41,989 nt of DNA from Erwinia mallotivora (lineage in GTDB: Bacteria > Pseudomonadota > Gammaproteobacteria > Enterobacterales > Enterobacteriaceae), in assembly GCF_000590885.1 (NCBI RefSeq), contig NZ_JFHN01000057.1:1-41989 (forward strand). Reading direction: 5' to 3'. Under the pieces are notes generated by a model. It was not told where the DNA came from. It searched no databases and was given only the letters and a program-made list of their open reading frames with translations. Shown here piece by piece: positions 1-6,989 of the stretch. Each line of letters starts with the position of its first letter. Positions within the stretch are counted from its first letter, which is position 1. The position numbers and the translations under genes were made by a program.

Positions 1-44
1 ACCTGAACCTGAACCTGAACCTGAACCTGAACCTGAACCTGAAC
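1..44. repeat. ACCTGA hexanucleotide tandem repeat
   Basis: Seven full copies of ACCTGA plus two bases, perfect throughout, starting at the window edge, so the true array may be longer. Read on the plus strand from position 2 it gives Pro-Glu repeats; on the minus strand, in the frame of the small reading frame that stops at 45-47, it would give Val-Gln repeats after the stop. A perfect short array of this type is prone to copy-number change by slippage. Confidence 0.95.
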
Positions 45-193
45 TCAAATCCGCCTGGCAGGTGTGTTTCGCTTTACCTGCGCCTCCAGACCAGCCAGAT
101 TTTTCTGCCACTCTCCAGCTAATATCACTCGAAGGTTCTCGCTGGGGAGCGGCTTCATCCCGCAGTGGTATTGCCATTTTTCCACCGCTGTAA
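2..193 (+). CDS. Possible 3' end of a Pro-Glu repeat protein (partial, doubtful)
   Basis: The plus-strand frame beginning at position 2 is open from the window edge to a TAA at 191-193 (63 codons). It reads seven Pro-Glu dipeptides followed by about 49 residues that I do not recognise. It has no visible start because it runs off the left edge. It competes with the minus-strand frame at 45-248; at most one is likely to be real. I assign no function. Confidence 0.2.
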   Translation, partial: PEPEPEPEPEPEPELKSAWQVCFALPAPPDQPDFSATLQLISLEGSRWGAASSRSGIAIFPPL

Positions 194-248
194 CAACTTT
201 TAACCTCTTCATGCAGTCCGTATACCCGCTGGTAACGGTTACATGCAC
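45..248 (-). CDS. Hypothetical small protein, 67 aa
   Basis: Minus-strand frame from an ATG at 246-248 to a TGA at 45-47. An AGGA ribosome-binding sequence sits a few bases before the first ATG; a second in-frame ATG 12 codons in has no clear one. The product is basic, with a plausible amphipathic helix around residues 36-58 and no membrane segment. I do not recognise the family. Its upstream side faces the NtrC palindrome of nac, so it is divergently placed from nac and could share that control region. It could also be a chance frame. Confidence 0.35.
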   Translation of the reverse strand: MHVTVTSGYTDCMKRLKVVTAVEKWQYHCGMKPLPSENLRVILAGEWQKNLAGLEAQVKRNTPARRI

Positions 249-265
249 ATCCTGACAACATTTTT

Positions 266-281
266 TGCACCAGTCTGGTGC
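266..281 (+). promoter_or_regulatory. NtrC (NRI) enhancer site upstream of nac
   Basis: TGCACCAGTCTGGTGC is a perfect inverted repeat (GCACCA, 3 bases, TGGTGC) that matches the NtrC binding consensus. It is centred at 274, about 164 bases before the predicted sigma-54 start point, an enhancer distance like that known for nac in Klebsiella. Binding is inferred from sequence. Confidence 0.85.
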
Positions 282-411
282 GTAGCCGGATTGTAACCAT
301 TACGCAAAGAGATGAATAATTATGATTAATCTGCATCAGGTAATCAGATTCTCTTATTTAACGGCCTGTTAGCCATAAGTACGGCCTTATCAGAACTTAT
401 TCAGAAAAATC

Positions 412-427
412 TGGCACAGGCTTTGCA
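412..427 (+). promoter_or_regulatory. Sigma-54 promoter of nac
   Basis: TGGCACAGGCTTTGCA has the -24 TGGCAC and -12 TTGCA elements. The GG and GC are separated by exactly ten bases, as sigma-54 requires. The predicted start of transcription is near 438, leaving a leader of about 70 bases before nac. nac is a known NtrC/sigma-54 gene in enteric bacteria. Confidence 0.9.
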
Positions 428-507
428 ATTCTCATCCGGCACCAGAATCAAAACTTAATTTTTACCGCCAGTGACAATGGCATTCAGGGATCCGTGACGG
501 AGGCAAA

Positions 508-1425
508 ATGAATTTAAGACGGCTCAAATATTTCGTGAAAATCGTCGATATCGGCAGCCTGACGCAGGCAGCAGAAGTGCTGCACATTGCGCAACCTGCA
601 CTCAGTCAACAGGTGGCGACGCTTGAAAATGAGCTGGACCAGCAGTTGCTGATCCGCACCAAGCGCGGCGTCACGCCGACCGAAGCGGGCAAAATCCTCT
701 ATTCACATGCCCGCACCATTTTACGTCAGTGTGAACAGGCACATGCAGCTGTAGCCCATGCGGGTCAGTCACTCAACGGTCAGGTTTCCATCGGACTGGC
801 TCCGGGCACGGCGGCATCTTCCCTGACCATGCCGTTACTGCAAACCGTGCGTGAGCAGTTTCCTGATATCCTCGTCTATCTGCATGAAAACAGCGGCGCT
901 TCATTAAACGAAAAAGTGATGAATGGCCAGCTTGATATGGCGGTGTTATACGATCGCGCGCCGACTGCCGGTATCACCAGTCTGCCGCTGATGAAAGAGG
1001 AGCTTTATCTGGTTGGTGCCAGTGACTGCCCCGGACAGAGTATCGATCTGGCGGAGGTGGCGCAGATGAATCTGTTCCTGCCGCGTGATTACAGCGCGGT
1101 GCGCAAACGGGTCGACGAAGCGTTCTCACTGCGCCGTCTGAGCGCGCGCATCATTGGCGAAATTGAATCCATCGCCACGCTGACCGCGGCCGTCGGCAGT
1201 GGCATGGGGGTAACGGTACTGCCGGAATCTGCCGCCCGTGCGCTGGTCAATTCCACGCATGCCTGGATGGCGCGTATCAACAGTCCGACTTTAAATCTGC
1301 CGCTGTCACTGAACGTTTCTGCTCGTCTGCCGTTGTCACCCTCGGCGCAGGCGGTCAAAAATATTCTGCTGTCGTTGCTGAACCGACCGGCTGTTGAAGA
1401 TCGTGAGCTGATGCTGGTCAGTTAA
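508..1425 (+). CDS. nac: Nitrogen assimilation control LysR-type regulator Nac
   Basis: Nac is a LysR-family regulator that couples the NtrC response to sigma-70 promoters during nitrogen limitation. It activates genes for poor nitrogen sources and represses some assimilation genes. The 305-residue length is that of enteric Nac. The N-terminal winged helix-turn-helix covers about residues 1-60 (LTQAAEVLHIAQPALSQQVA), followed by a substrate-binding-like effector domain. The ATG at 508 is preceded by GGAGG at good spacing. The sigma-54 promoter and NtrC palindrome upstream, with cbl immediately downstream, give the arrangement seen in E. coli, which strengthens the name. A GC-rich hairpin follows the stop codon, so nac is probably largely monocistronic. 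Confidence 0.93.
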   Translation: MNLRRLKYFVKIVDIGSLTQAAEVLHIAQPALSQQVATLENELDQQLLIRTKRGVTPTEAGKILYSHARTILRQCEQAHAAVAHAGQSLNGQVSIGLAPGTAASSLTMPLLQTVREQFPDILVYLHENSGASLNEKVMNGQLDMAVLYDRAPTAGITSLPLMKEELYLVGASDCPGQSIDLAEVAQMNLFLPRDYSAVRKRVDEAFSLRRLSARIIGEIESIATLTAAVGSGMGVTVLPESAARALVNSTHAWMARINSPTLNLPLSLNVSARLPLSPSAQAVKNILLSLLNRPAVEDRELMLVS

Positions 1426-1437
1426 CCTCTGCTGGCG

Positions 1438-1460
1438 GGCGCGCAGGGCGCGCCGGTTTT
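1438..1460 (+). terminator. Rho-independent terminator after nac
   Basis: A 7-bp stem (GGCGCGC at 1438-1444, GCGCGCC at 1448-1454) with a 3-base loop is followed by GG and TTTT at 1457-1460. The U-tract is short, so some read-through into cbl is possible. Confidence 0.6.
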
Positions 1461-1501
1461 CATATCACTAAAAAGCATATAAAACCTCTTTTTATTATTT
1501 G

Positions 1502-1530
1502 TTGCTATGGTTTCCCATCCTTAACATGAT
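1502..1530 (+). promoter_or_regulatory. Possible sigma-70 promoter of cbl
   Basis: TTGCTA and CATGAT are separated by 17 bases within the AT-rich nac-cbl gap. The -10 element is poor, and cbl promoters are normally activator-dependent (CysB), so this is tentative. Confidence 0.3.
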
Positions 1531-1563
1531 GAGAACAGACATTTAACAGAGAGAGGGGTAAGC

Positions 1564-2526
1564 GTGAATTTTCAACAACTTAAAATCATTCGTGAAGCCG
1601 CACGCTGTGATTTTAACCTCACCGATGTGGCTAACACCCTGTTTACCTCTCAGTCAGGCGTCAGCCGCCATATCCGCGATCTGGAAGATGAGCTGGGCGT
1701 GGAAATTTTCATTCGTCGGGGCAAAAGACTGCTGGGCATGACCGAGCCAGGTAAAGCCCTGCTGACCATCGCCGAACGTATCCTCGATGAGGCGGGTAAG
1801 GTACGCCGCCTGGCAGATGTCTTTACCAATGAATCCAGCGGCGTGCTGACTATCGCCACCACCCACACTCAGGCCCGATACAGCCTGCCAAAAGTGATTA
1901 AGGCCTTTCGTGCCCTTTACCCCAATGTGCGGCTGGAGCTGAATCAGGGCTCCCCGCAGGAGATCGTTTCCATGCTGCTGGCAGGGGAAGCGGATATCGG
2001 CATTGCCAGTGAACAGGTGGTAAATGTGCCCTCACTGGCGGCGTTTCCCTGGTTCAGCTGGCATCATGCTCTGCTGGTGCCGAAGGGCCACCCGCTGGAG
2101 GCAGAACAACCGGTTACCCTGGCGGCGCTCAGCCGCTATCCGCTCATCACCTACCGCCAGGGGATCACCGGACGTTCGCGGGTGGACCGCGCTTTCCATG
2201 CGGCAGGCCTGACGCCGGATGTGGTGCTGAGTGCACAGGACAGCGACGTGGTAAAAACCTACGTGGCACTGGATCTGGGGGTGGGGATCCTCGCCGATCA
2301 GGCCTGCCAGCTGAATGAACACGATGAGCTGACCCGGCTGGAAGCCAGACATCTGTTTGAATCCAACACCGTGTGGCTGGGACTGAAACGCGGGCAGTTG
2401 CAGCGCAACTATGTCTGGCAGTTTCTGGAGTTATGTAATGCCAATCTGTCGCTGGAGGAGATCAAGCGTCAGGCGCTGTCGCTCGAAACAGAGGCAGAAC
2501 GACCGGTGATCGACTTCCAGATTTAG
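1564..2526 (+). CDS. cbl: CysB-like LysR-type regulator Cbl
   Basis: Cbl is the CysB paralogue that activates sulfonate and taurine utilisation genes when sulfate is scarce. The protein (320 aa) has the CysB/Cbl-type N-terminus (MNFQQLKIIREAARCDFNLT) with the helix-turn-helix at about residues 18-40 and a type 2 periplasmic-binding-like effector domain after about residue 90. Enteric Cbl is about 316 aa. The start is a GTG at 1564, preceded by a strong GAGAGGGG purine tract. CysB itself is the nearest alternative, but the position directly behind nac favours Cbl, as in E. coli. No sulfonate-uptake genes are nearby, so any targets are elsewhere. Confidence 0.88.
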   Translation: MNFQQLKIIREAARCDFNLTDVANTLFTSQSGVSRHIRDLEDELGVEIFIRRGKRLLGMTEPGKALLTIAERILDEAGKVRRLADVFTNESSGVLTIATTHTQARYSLPKVIKAFRALYPNVRLELNQGSPQEIVSMLLAGEADIGIASEQVVNVPSLAAFPWFSWHHALLVPKGHPLEAEQPVTLAALSRYPLITYRQGITGRSRVDRAFHAAGLTPDVVLSAQDSDVVKTYVALDLGVGILADQACQLNEHDELTRLEARHLFESNTVWLGLKRGQLQRNYVWQFLELCNANLSLEEIKRQALSLETEAERPVIDFQI

Positions 2527-2581
2527 CCACGGCAGTACGGCTCTTTTCCGCCGGGTTCGCCACAGCATAAAATTTTGCTTA

Positions 2582-2596
2582 GCGGCAAAAAGCCGC
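2582..2596. terminator. Weak hairpin after cbl
   Basis: GCGGC and GCCGC flank an A-rich loop in the 156-base gap between cbl and the aldehyde dehydrogenase gene. No T-run follows on the plus strand. It may attenuate cbl transcription, or the two genes may be co-transcribed; I see no convincing promoter for the downstream gene in the gap. Confidence 0.25.
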
Positions 2597-2682
2597 AAGG
2601 GCATGTTGCTGTGTTCCGCCATAACGCAGCATCCACCGTGACGCTCAGGTTACAGTGAACATCACCACCGCAAGGAGATGTT

Positions 2683-4143
2683 ATGTTCACCCAACCTTTA
2701 AACGATCCGCAGTTACTGCGTCAGCAGGCCTGCTTTGGCGGACGCTGGCAGGCCGCTACCCGCGGCGAAACGCTGCCGGTAACCAATCCCTCCACGGGCG
2801 AAACGCTGGCGACTATTCCGGCGCTGGGCGAGGAAGAAACCCTTGCAGCCATCGCCTGTGCTGACGCGGTGCGTCCGGCCTGGGGAAAAACCCCGGAAGC
2901 GGAACGTGCCAGGCTGCTGGAGAAGTGGCATCAGCTGATCCTGGATAACGCTGACGATCTGGCCACCATCATGACCGCCGAGCAGGGCAAGCCGCTGGCC
3001 GAGGCCAGAGGCGAAGTGCTCTACGGTGCCAGTTTTGTAAAATGGTTTGCCGAAGAGGCCCGGCGTATCTACGGCGAAATCATTCCTGCGCCCACCCGCG
3101 ACCGGCGTATTCTGGTGCTGAAACAGCCGGTTGGCGTGGCGGCCGCCATTACCCCGTGGAATTTCCCGATTGCGATGATCACCCGTAAAGTGGCCCCTGC
3201 GCTGGCGGCGGGCTGCCCGATTATCGTCAAACCTTCCGAACTGACGCCGCTCAGCGCGCTGGCCCTGATGGTGCTGGCAGAAAGGGCGGGCTTTCCCGCC
3301 GGTGTCATCCAGGTGCTGACCGGTCTGCCGCAGGCGATTGGCGAAACGCTGACCGCCAGCCGCACGGTGCGAAAAATCTCCTTTACCGGCTCCACGCGGG
3401 TCGGGCAACTGCTGATGCAGCAGAGTGCTGAAAGCATCAAACGTCTCAGCCTGGAACTGGGCGGCAATGCGCCGTTGATCGTCTTTGATGATGCGGACCT
3501 TGAGATTGCCATCAGCGGGGTGATGGTCAGTAAATTCCGCAATGCCGGGCAGACCTGTGTCTGCGCCAACCGCATTCTGGTGCAGCGCAATATCTATCCC
3601 CGCTTCGTCGAAAAGCTGCTGGCAGAGGTGGCGAAGCTGAAAGTGGGCGATGGATTTGTCGCAGGCAACACCCTGGGACCGCTAATCAATGAGGCGGCGG
3701 TCAGGAAAGTGAATGCCCATATTGATGATGCCCTGAGTCAGGGGGCAGAACTGCTGGCCGGTGGCGTTCACCAGGGCGAAGGCACCTTTGTGCGACCGAC
3801 GGTGTTAGGCGGGGTGACGTCCGCCATGCGTATCGCCGGTGAAGAAACCTTTGGCCCGGTGGCCCCGCTGTTCATTTTTGACAGCGAAGAGGAAGCCATC
3901 GCCCTGGCTAACGACACGGTATACGGTCTGGGTGCCTACTTCTTTACCGAAGATGGACGTCGGGCATGGCGGGTGGCTGAGGCGCTGGAGTTTGGTATGG
4001 TGGGTCATAATACCGGGGCCATCTCGCTGGAGGTGGCACCCTTTGGCGGCATAAAAATGTCCGGCGTGGGACGGGAAGGGTCACACCACGGTATTGATGA
4101 ATACCTCGAAATTAAAGCCTTTCATTCAGGCAGTCTCAGTTAA
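2683..4143 (+). CDS. gabD: NAD(P)-dependent succinate-semialdehyde dehydrogenase, GabD type
   Basis: GabD oxidises succinate semialdehyde to succinate, the last step of GABA degradation. The protein is 486 aa (E. coli GabD 482) and covers a full aldehyde dehydrogenase domain. Visible motifs are the TPWNFP loop at about 157-162, the cofactor-binding KPSE with Lys183, the general base Glu258 in LELGG, and the catalytic Cys292 in GQTCVC. The second cysteine two residues on is typical of bacterial GabD, where it takes part in redox control. AAGGAG precedes the ATG at 2683. It sits alone between cbl and a strong terminator; the matching aminotransferase lies 12.6 kb downstream at 16723. A related semialdehyde substrate cannot be excluded. 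Confidence 0.82.
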   Translation: MFTQPLNDPQLLRQQACFGGRWQAATRGETLPVTNPSTGETLATIPALGEEETLAAIACADAVRPAWGKTPEAERARLLEKWHQLILDNADDLATIMTAEQGKPLAEARGEVLYGASFVKWFAEEARRIYGEIIPAPTRDRRILVLKQPVGVAAAITPWNFPIAMITRKVAPALAAGCPIIVKPSELTPLSALALMVLAERAGFPAGVIQVLTGLPQAIGETLTASRTVRKISFTGSTRVGQLLMQQSAESIKRLSLELGGNAPLIVFDDADLEIAISGVMVSKFRNAGQTCVCANRILVQRNIYPRFVEKLLAEVAKLKVGDGFVAGNTLGPLINEAAVRKVNAHIDDALSQGAELLAGGVHQGEGTFVRPTVLGGVTSAMRIAGEETFGPVAPLFIFDSEEEAIALANDTVYGLGAYFFTEDGRRAWRVAEALEFGMVGHNTGAISLEVAPFGGIKMSGVGREGSHHGIDEYLEIKAFHSGSLS

Positions 4144-4157
4144 GGCTATGGTCAGAT

Positions 4158-4194
4158 AACGCCGGTTTTCTCCGTGCTAACCGGCGTTTTTTTT
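4158..4194 (+). terminator. Strong rho-independent terminator after gabD
   Basis: The perfect 10-bp stem AACGCCGGTT (4158-4167) and AACCGGCGTT (4179-4188), with an 11-base loop, runs into an eight-T tract. It separates gabD from the operon that follows. Confidence 0.9.
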
Positions 4195-4402
4195 ACCGCC
4201 TGTTTTACCCCCTCTCCGTCAGACGTTTATTTCTGGTTGCACATCCTCCTTTCTCGCCAGGCTTTCTGCTTTAGTGTTTTTCTCCCCGTCGTGCCAAAGA
4301 TAATTAACGCTTTCTTTTCACTTGCAACGTAGCGTGCTGCATTCACCCGGCGTTATCAATTATTCACGGGCTCAGCTTAATAACGGCATTAAAACTTCAT
4401 CG

Positions 4403-4426
4403 CCCCGTGATGGGGTTTATTTTTTT
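4403..4426 (+). terminator. Short terminator-like hairpin
   Basis: CCCC (4403-4406) and GGGG (4412-4415) are followed by TTTATTTTTTT. The stem is short; it could be a back-up terminator for gabD. Confidence 0.4.
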
Positions 4427-4513
4427 CGCGAACGGGAAACAATTAAAACCGCCTGTTCAGAAAAGATTAATTTAATTCCACGGCTGAAATAAATACCCGG
4501 ACATTCTCTGCAA

Positions 4514-4550
4514 TGGTGCAGGTTAATACGCCGACGCCCTGCGCTGGTGC
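4514..4550 (+). promoter_or_regulatory. Two NtrC-like half-sites 31 bases apart
   Basis: TGGTGC occurs at 4514-4519 and again at 4545-4550, about three helical turns apart, a spacing like that of paired NtrC enhancer sites at glnA. Each has one perfect arm; the partner arms (TCTCTG at 4505-4510 and GCCCTG at 4536-4541) keep only two and three of six consensus bases. They lie about 150-180 bases before the predicted sigma-54 start. Binding is inferred and would be weaker than at nac. Confidence 0.45.
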
Positions 4551-4567
4551 GTTTATAACTTCATTTA

Positions 4568-4580
4568 AATCATTAATTTA
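4568..4580 (+). promoter_or_regulatory. IHF-like site
   Basis: AATCATTAATTTA matches eight of the nine fixed positions of the IHF core consensus (WATCAA, four bases, TTR). It lies between the putative NtrC half-sites and the sigma-54 promoter, where IHF normally bends DNA at such promoters. Confidence 0.45.
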
Positions 4581-4670
4581 GCTTTACGGTTTATCCGTTA
4601 AATTTGTTGTGAAATTACGGCATAAAATTTTTTTCGCGCCGGTTTTATGCATTTTAATTTTTTTACTCTC

Positions 4671-4686
4671 TGGCATGCTTTCTGCA
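4671..4686 (+). promoter_or_regulatory. Sigma-54 promoter of the catabolic/transport operon
   Basis: TGGCATGCTTTCTGCA has the -24 TGGCAT and -12 CTGCA elements with GG and GC exactly ten bases apart, differing from consensus at two positions. The predicted transcription start is near 4697, about 98 bases before the first gene. A sigma-54 promoter needs an enhancer-binding activator; NtrC is the likely one given the context. Confidence 0.75.
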
Positions 4687-4794
4687 TCTGATTAATAAAC
4701 GCCGCAGATGAAACAGGAAAAAATGATTAACCGTCAGCCTGATTAACTGACAGAAAACATTATTTTTTCGGCACGGACCACACAAGGGGAAGCC

Positions 4795-6264
4795 ATGTTA
4801 AGTTTCGATCCCGATAGCGTCATTCTGCCAGAGGGCCACTTTATTGCCGGGCAGCTGCGTAACCCCCACGGCCAGGGGTTTGCCGTCAGGCGGCCGTCCG
4901 ATGGCCGGGTTGCGGGTGAGCTTCCCGAAGCCGGTGCCAGTGAGGTGGACGAGGCCGTGTCTGTTGCTGACCGGGCGGTAAAAGAGAGTGGCTGGGCCAG
5001 TTGTCCTCCACGCCAGCGTGGCGCGATCCTTCAGCGCTGGGCCGACCTTGTCGAAAGCGACAGCCAGCTGCCGCAGCTGGAAGCGCTGGCTTCCACCCGG
5101 CCAATCTATGACGTGGTCAATCATGAAATTCCTTTTACGGCACAGGCGATTCGCTTTTACGCCGAGTGCGCGGACAAATACAGCGGCGATCTTTTTCCCA
5201 CCCGGGATGCCAGCCTGGGGATGCTGGTTCCGGAACCTTACGGCGTGGTAGGTGCCATTACACCGTGGAATTTTCCGCTGTCGATGGCGTCGTGGAAATG
5301 TGGCCCGGCGCTGGCTGCAGGCAATGCCGTGGTGTTGAAACCGTCCGAGCTGACGCCTTATTCCACCGTCCGTCTTGCGGAACTGGCGGTGCAGGCCGGG
5401 CTGCCCGCCGGGGTACTGAATATTGTTCAGGGTAGCGGCGCAGTGACCGGGAGCGCACTGGTGGCGCACCCGCTGGTGCGCAAAGTCTCCTTTACCGGCT
5501 CGACGGCAACCGGCGCACGCATCATGAGCGATGCGGCACATCACGGTATGAAGCCGGTTACCCTGGAGCTGGGTGGTAAAAGCCCGCAACTGGTGTTTGA
5601 CGATGCGGGCGATATCAGCGAGGTCGCCGGACGAATTCTGCGCGGCTTTACCGCTAACGGCGGCCAGGCCTGCGTTGCCGGAACCCGCCTGCTGGTGCAG
5701 CGGGGTATCGCAGACGCGCTGATTAACGAACTTATCCGGCTTTGTCAGGGTTTTCGACCCGGCCTCACCTGGGATGAGCACAGCCGCTATGCACCGGTGA
5801 TCGACAGCCGTCAGGCGGACAAAATCCGCCAGCTGGTGGCGGCAACGCGGCAGCAGGGCGCAACCGTGCTGGTGGGGGGAGAACCCTTTGCCGATACCGG
5901 CGAGGGCTGGTTCTGGCAGCCGACGCTGATCGCCGATGTATCGCCAGATAGCCCGGCGGTGCAGGAGGAGATTTTTGGGCCGGTGCTGACCGTGCAGATT
6001 TTCGATGAAGAAGAGGAGGCGCTGGCACTGGCGGCGCATTCCACCTACGGATTATGCGCCGGGGTGCATACCCAAAGTCTCGATCGGGCTTTGCGCGCCA
6101 TGCGCGGCATTGCCGCCGGAACGGTGTGGATCAACCGCTATGGCCGCTCCGGCGATTTTATTATTCCCACCGGCGGCTTTCACGGCTCCGGCATTGGCAA
6201 AGATCTTGGCCGCCAGGCTTTCGAAGCCTGCCGCCGCTACAAAAGCGTACTGATCGACTTCTGA
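4795..6264 (+). CDS. NAD(P)-dependent aldehyde dehydrogenase, PuuC-like
   Basis: This is a full-length aldehyde dehydrogenase (489 aa). The family oxidises an aldehyde to the carboxylate with NAD(P). It shows the TPWNFP loop (157-162), KPSE with Lys182, Glu258 in LELGG and catalytic Cys293 in GGQACVAG. It resembles aminoaldehyde and gamma-glutamyl-aminobutyraldehyde dehydrogenases more than GabD, but the substrate cannot be read from sequence. The residues after EALASTRP differ from the usual TGKP of this family, which may alter the substrate channel. AAGGGG precedes the ATG at 4795. It is the first gene of a compact ten-gene run; with the two FAD oxidoreductases downstream it probably oxidises the aldehyde left by oxidative deamination. 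Confidence 0.85.
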   Translation: MLSFDPDSVILPEGHFIAGQLRNPHGQGFAVRRPSDGRVAGELPEAGASEVDEAVSVADRAVKESGWASCPPRQRGAILQRWADLVESDSQLPQLEALASTRPIYDVVNHEIPFTAQAIRFYAECADKYSGDLFPTRDASLGMLVPEPYGVVGAITPWNFPLSMASWKCGPALAAGNAVVLKPSELTPYSTVRLAELAVQAGLPAGVLNIVQGSGAVTGSALVAHPLVRKVSFTGSTATGARIMSDAAHHGMKPVTLELGGKSPQLVFDDAGDISEVAGRILRGFTANGGQACVAGTRLLVQRGIADALINELIRLCQGFRPGLTWDEHSRYAPVIDSRQADKIRQLVAATRQQGATVLVGGEPFADTGEGWFWQPTLIADVSPDSPAVQEEIFGPVLTVQIFDEEEEALALAAHSTYGLCAGVHTQSLDRALRAMRGIAAGTVWINRYGRSGDFIIPTGGFHGSGIGKDLGRQAFEACRRYKSVLIDF

Positions 6265-6300
6265 AACTTCACCCACTCCTGAAACTGAAGAGGATGCGTC

Positions 6301-6969
6301 ATGGCTGTGTTTAAACCGAAATTTATTACCTTCGACTGTTACGGCACGCTGATTAACTTTGATATGTCGGGTGCGGCCGCCAGCCGCTTTGCAGACCGTA
6401 TTTCGCCGCAACAGATGCCTGCCTTTACCGAGGACTTCTCACGTTTTCGTATGGATGAAGTACTGGGCGCATTCAAACTTTATCCGCTGGTGGTGGCGGG
6501 TGCGCTGTACCGCACCTGTAACAAATGGCGGGTGGAGTGCACCGACGAGGATTGCGCCGCGATTATGACCGCCTGCGCCAGCTGGGGACCGCATCCGGAC
6601 GTTCCGGCCGGTCTGGCTAAAGTGGCGAAGGAATTTCCGCTGGTGCTGCTGACCAACTCCACCGATGAGCTGATTAAAAATCACATCCCCCGGCTGGGTG
6701 CGCCGATCCACATGACCATCACCGCAGAAGAGGTGGGGGCCTACAAGCCGCAGATGAAAGGCTTTGAGGTGATGCTCAACAAACTTAACTGCGCGCCCGA
6801 CGAGATCCTGCACGTCTCCAGCAGCATGCGCTATGACCTGATGACGGCGCACGATCTGGGGATCACCCACAAAGTGTTTGTTAACCGGGGACATGGTCCG
6901 GGGAATCCTTACTACGGCTACAGCGAAGTGCAGGATATCGGCGGTCTTCCGGCGGTAGTGGGTCTGTAA
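6301..6969 (+). CDS. HAD-superfamily hydrolase, type II haloacid dehalogenase-like
   Basis: The 222-residue protein has a haloacid dehalogenase fold of the L-2-haloacid dehalogenase type. Motifs seen are the nucleophile Asp12 in FDCYGT, Ser120 in LLTNST, Lys149 in GAYKP, and a fourth motif SSSMRYD (173-179) where characterised dehalogenases usually carry SSN-type residues. A helical cap domain lies between about 20 and 95. Real dehalogenase activity is doubtful in this setting: the neighbours are amine-oxidation and transport genes, so it may act on a phosphate or another leaving group of a pathway intermediate. It starts 36 bases after the aldehyde dehydrogenase with a good AGAGGA site and belongs to the same operon. 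Confidence 0.78.
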   Translation: MAVFKPKFITFDCYGTLINFDMSGAAASRFADRISPQQMPAFTEDFSRFRMDEVLGAFKLYPLVVAGALYRTCNKWRVECTDEDCAAIMTACASWGPHPDVPAGLAKVAKEFPLVLLTNSTDELIKNHIPRLGAPIHMTITAEEVGAYKPQMKGFEVMLNKLNCAPDEILHVSSSMRYDLMTAHDLGITHKVFVNRGHGPGNPYYGYSEVQDIGGLPAVVGL

Positions 6970-6989
6970 TCCGGCACAGGAGCAGGGTG

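Larger units (their letters stand above)
4144..4794. other. Long AT-rich intergenic control region before the catabolic operon
   Basis: There are 651 bases with no supportable gene. The left end holds the gabD terminator (4158-4194) and a weaker terminator-like hairpin (4403-4426). The rest is AT-rich and holds NtrC-like half-sites (4514-4519, 4545-4550), an IHF-like site (4568-4580) and a sigma-54 promoter (4671-4686), which together explain its length. Confidence 0.7.

Noticed and set aside
2552..2568. GG-N10-GC pattern before gabD as a sigma-54 promoter
   Set aside because: Only the dinucleotide spacing fits; the flanking bases do not resemble TGGCAC or TTGCA.
4798..6039. Long minus-strand open frame (413 codons) opposite the aldehyde dehydrogenase gene
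   Set aside because: It is an antisense shadow of a GC-rich coding strand; its translation is rich in His, Arg and Gln, has no domain I recognise, and no ribosome-binding site.
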